Below, piece after piece: positions 6,153-6,660 of a stretch of DNA of 6,660 nucleotides (the first letter of the stretch is position 1; every line of letters starts with the position of its first letter). A program made the position numbers and the translations under genes. Below the pieces are notes generated by a model. The model was not told where the DNA came from, searched no databases, and saw only the letters and a list, made by a program, of their open reading frames with translations. Origin of the DNA: DATBMY01 sp036554605 (GTDB taxonomy: Bacteria; Acidobacteriota; Blastocatellia; UBA7656); contig DATBMY010000118.1 in NCBI GenBank assembly GCA_036554605.1, positions 1-6,660 of the forward strand, given 5' to 3'.

Positions 6153-6660
6153 CTAAGTCTGCCCCGCGTGGTTCGCTTTAAGCTTGCCTATGTTGTATCG
6201 CCGCATCTTCTCGTAGAGATTCTTGCGGCTTATGCCGAGTATCTGCGCGGCGCGCGTCTTATTCCCGCGCGTGTATTCGAGTATCTCTCGAATATAGACC
6301 GACTCAAGCTCGGCAAGCGACGGCTTATGCGTGCGCGAGTGCATAAAGCGCGCGGCTGACCTTAAATAATCCGGCAGGTGCTCCGGCTCAATCGCCTCCC
6401 GGTCAGTAGCGAGCACTCCATGCTCTATGATGTTTCTGAGTTCCCTCACATTGCCCGGAAAATCGTAATTAACTAAAATCTCAAGCCCTTCGTGCGAGAG
6501 GTGAAGCCCCGTGCGGCCGCTGCGAGCCGCAAATTGCCTTATAAACTGATCGGCAAGCTGAGGTATGTCCTCGACCCGCTCAAGCAGGCGCGGCAACTCT
6601 ACTGTGACGACCGCTAGCCTGTAATAAAGATCGTCGCGGAATGCGCGCGCGCGCACCGCC
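6153..6660 (-). CDS. Sigma-54-dependent transcriptional activator (NtrC-like), C-terminal part, cut by window edge
   Basis: The end of an enhancer-binding protein that uses AAA+ ATP hydrolysis to open sigma-54 promoters. Counting from the Val codon at 6656, visible parts are the late AAA+ segment with FRDDLYYRL (6-14, including arginines near the ATP site of the neighbouring subunit), LPRLLERVEDIP (21-32), and FPGNVREL (66-73, sensor-II region). A linker leads to a Fis-type helix-turn-helix at about 125-155 (GNKTRAAQILGISRKNLYEK). The gene ends with TAG at 6155-6153. The frame stays open to the right edge; the GTG at 6656 lies inside the conserved AAA+ domain and is not a start. The Walker A/B motifs, GAFTGA loop and any receiver or sensory domain lie outside the window, so the signal and targets are unknown. 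Its relation to the rlmH cluster downstream is only proximity. Confidence 0.93.
   Translation of the reverse strand, partial: AVRARAFRDDLYYRLAVVTVELPRLLERVEDIPQLADQFIRQFAARSGRTGLHLSHEGLEILVNYDFPGNVRELRNIIEHGVLATDREAIEPEHLPDYLRSAARFMHSRTHKPSLAELESVYIREILEYTRGNKTRAAQILGISRKNLYEKMRRYNIGKLKANHAGQT

Overview
The window most likely comes from an Acidobacteriota genome, possibly class Blastocatellia. The main reason is the very large receptor with an N-terminal carboxypeptidase-regulatory-like domain, a TonB plug and a long outer-membrane barrel (the Oar-like family expanded in that phylum). The Fis-type tail of the response-regulator-like gene also fits. The class is an inference from protein style; no marker gene is present. 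No mobile element, CRISPR array, tRNA or rRNA is visible.

All convincing genes lie on the minus strand, so the biological reading order is right to left. From the right edge: the C-terminal part of a sigma-54-dependent activator (6660-6153, cut by the window edge), rlmH (6076-5609), a short DksA/TraR-type zinc-finger protein (5549-5181), a ComF-family phosphoribosyltransferase (5059-4322), and then a TonB-dependent receptor gene (4055-108). A 266-bp A/T-rich intergenic leader separates the receptor from comF. At the far left a bidirectional hairpin terminator closes the receptor gene, and just beyond it a few codons may be the tail of a convergent plus-strand gene.

rlmH (23S rRNA methylation) and the DksA-like gene (RNA polymerase regulation) are 59 bp apart with no terminator between them, so they are probably co-transcribed. 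comF has its own strong ribosome binding site and a possible promoter. The receptor has a strong ribosome binding site and a leader in which several stems compete for the same bases.

The most notable observation is that the receptor is a single reading frame of 1315 codons broken only by one in-frame amber stop at codon 611 (2225-2223). The frame continues on the other side with barrel sequence and no other lesion. This looks like a recent nonsense mutation or a one-base sequence error; readthrough is less likely. The remaining genes look ordinary, and I do not see a previously undescribed system here.
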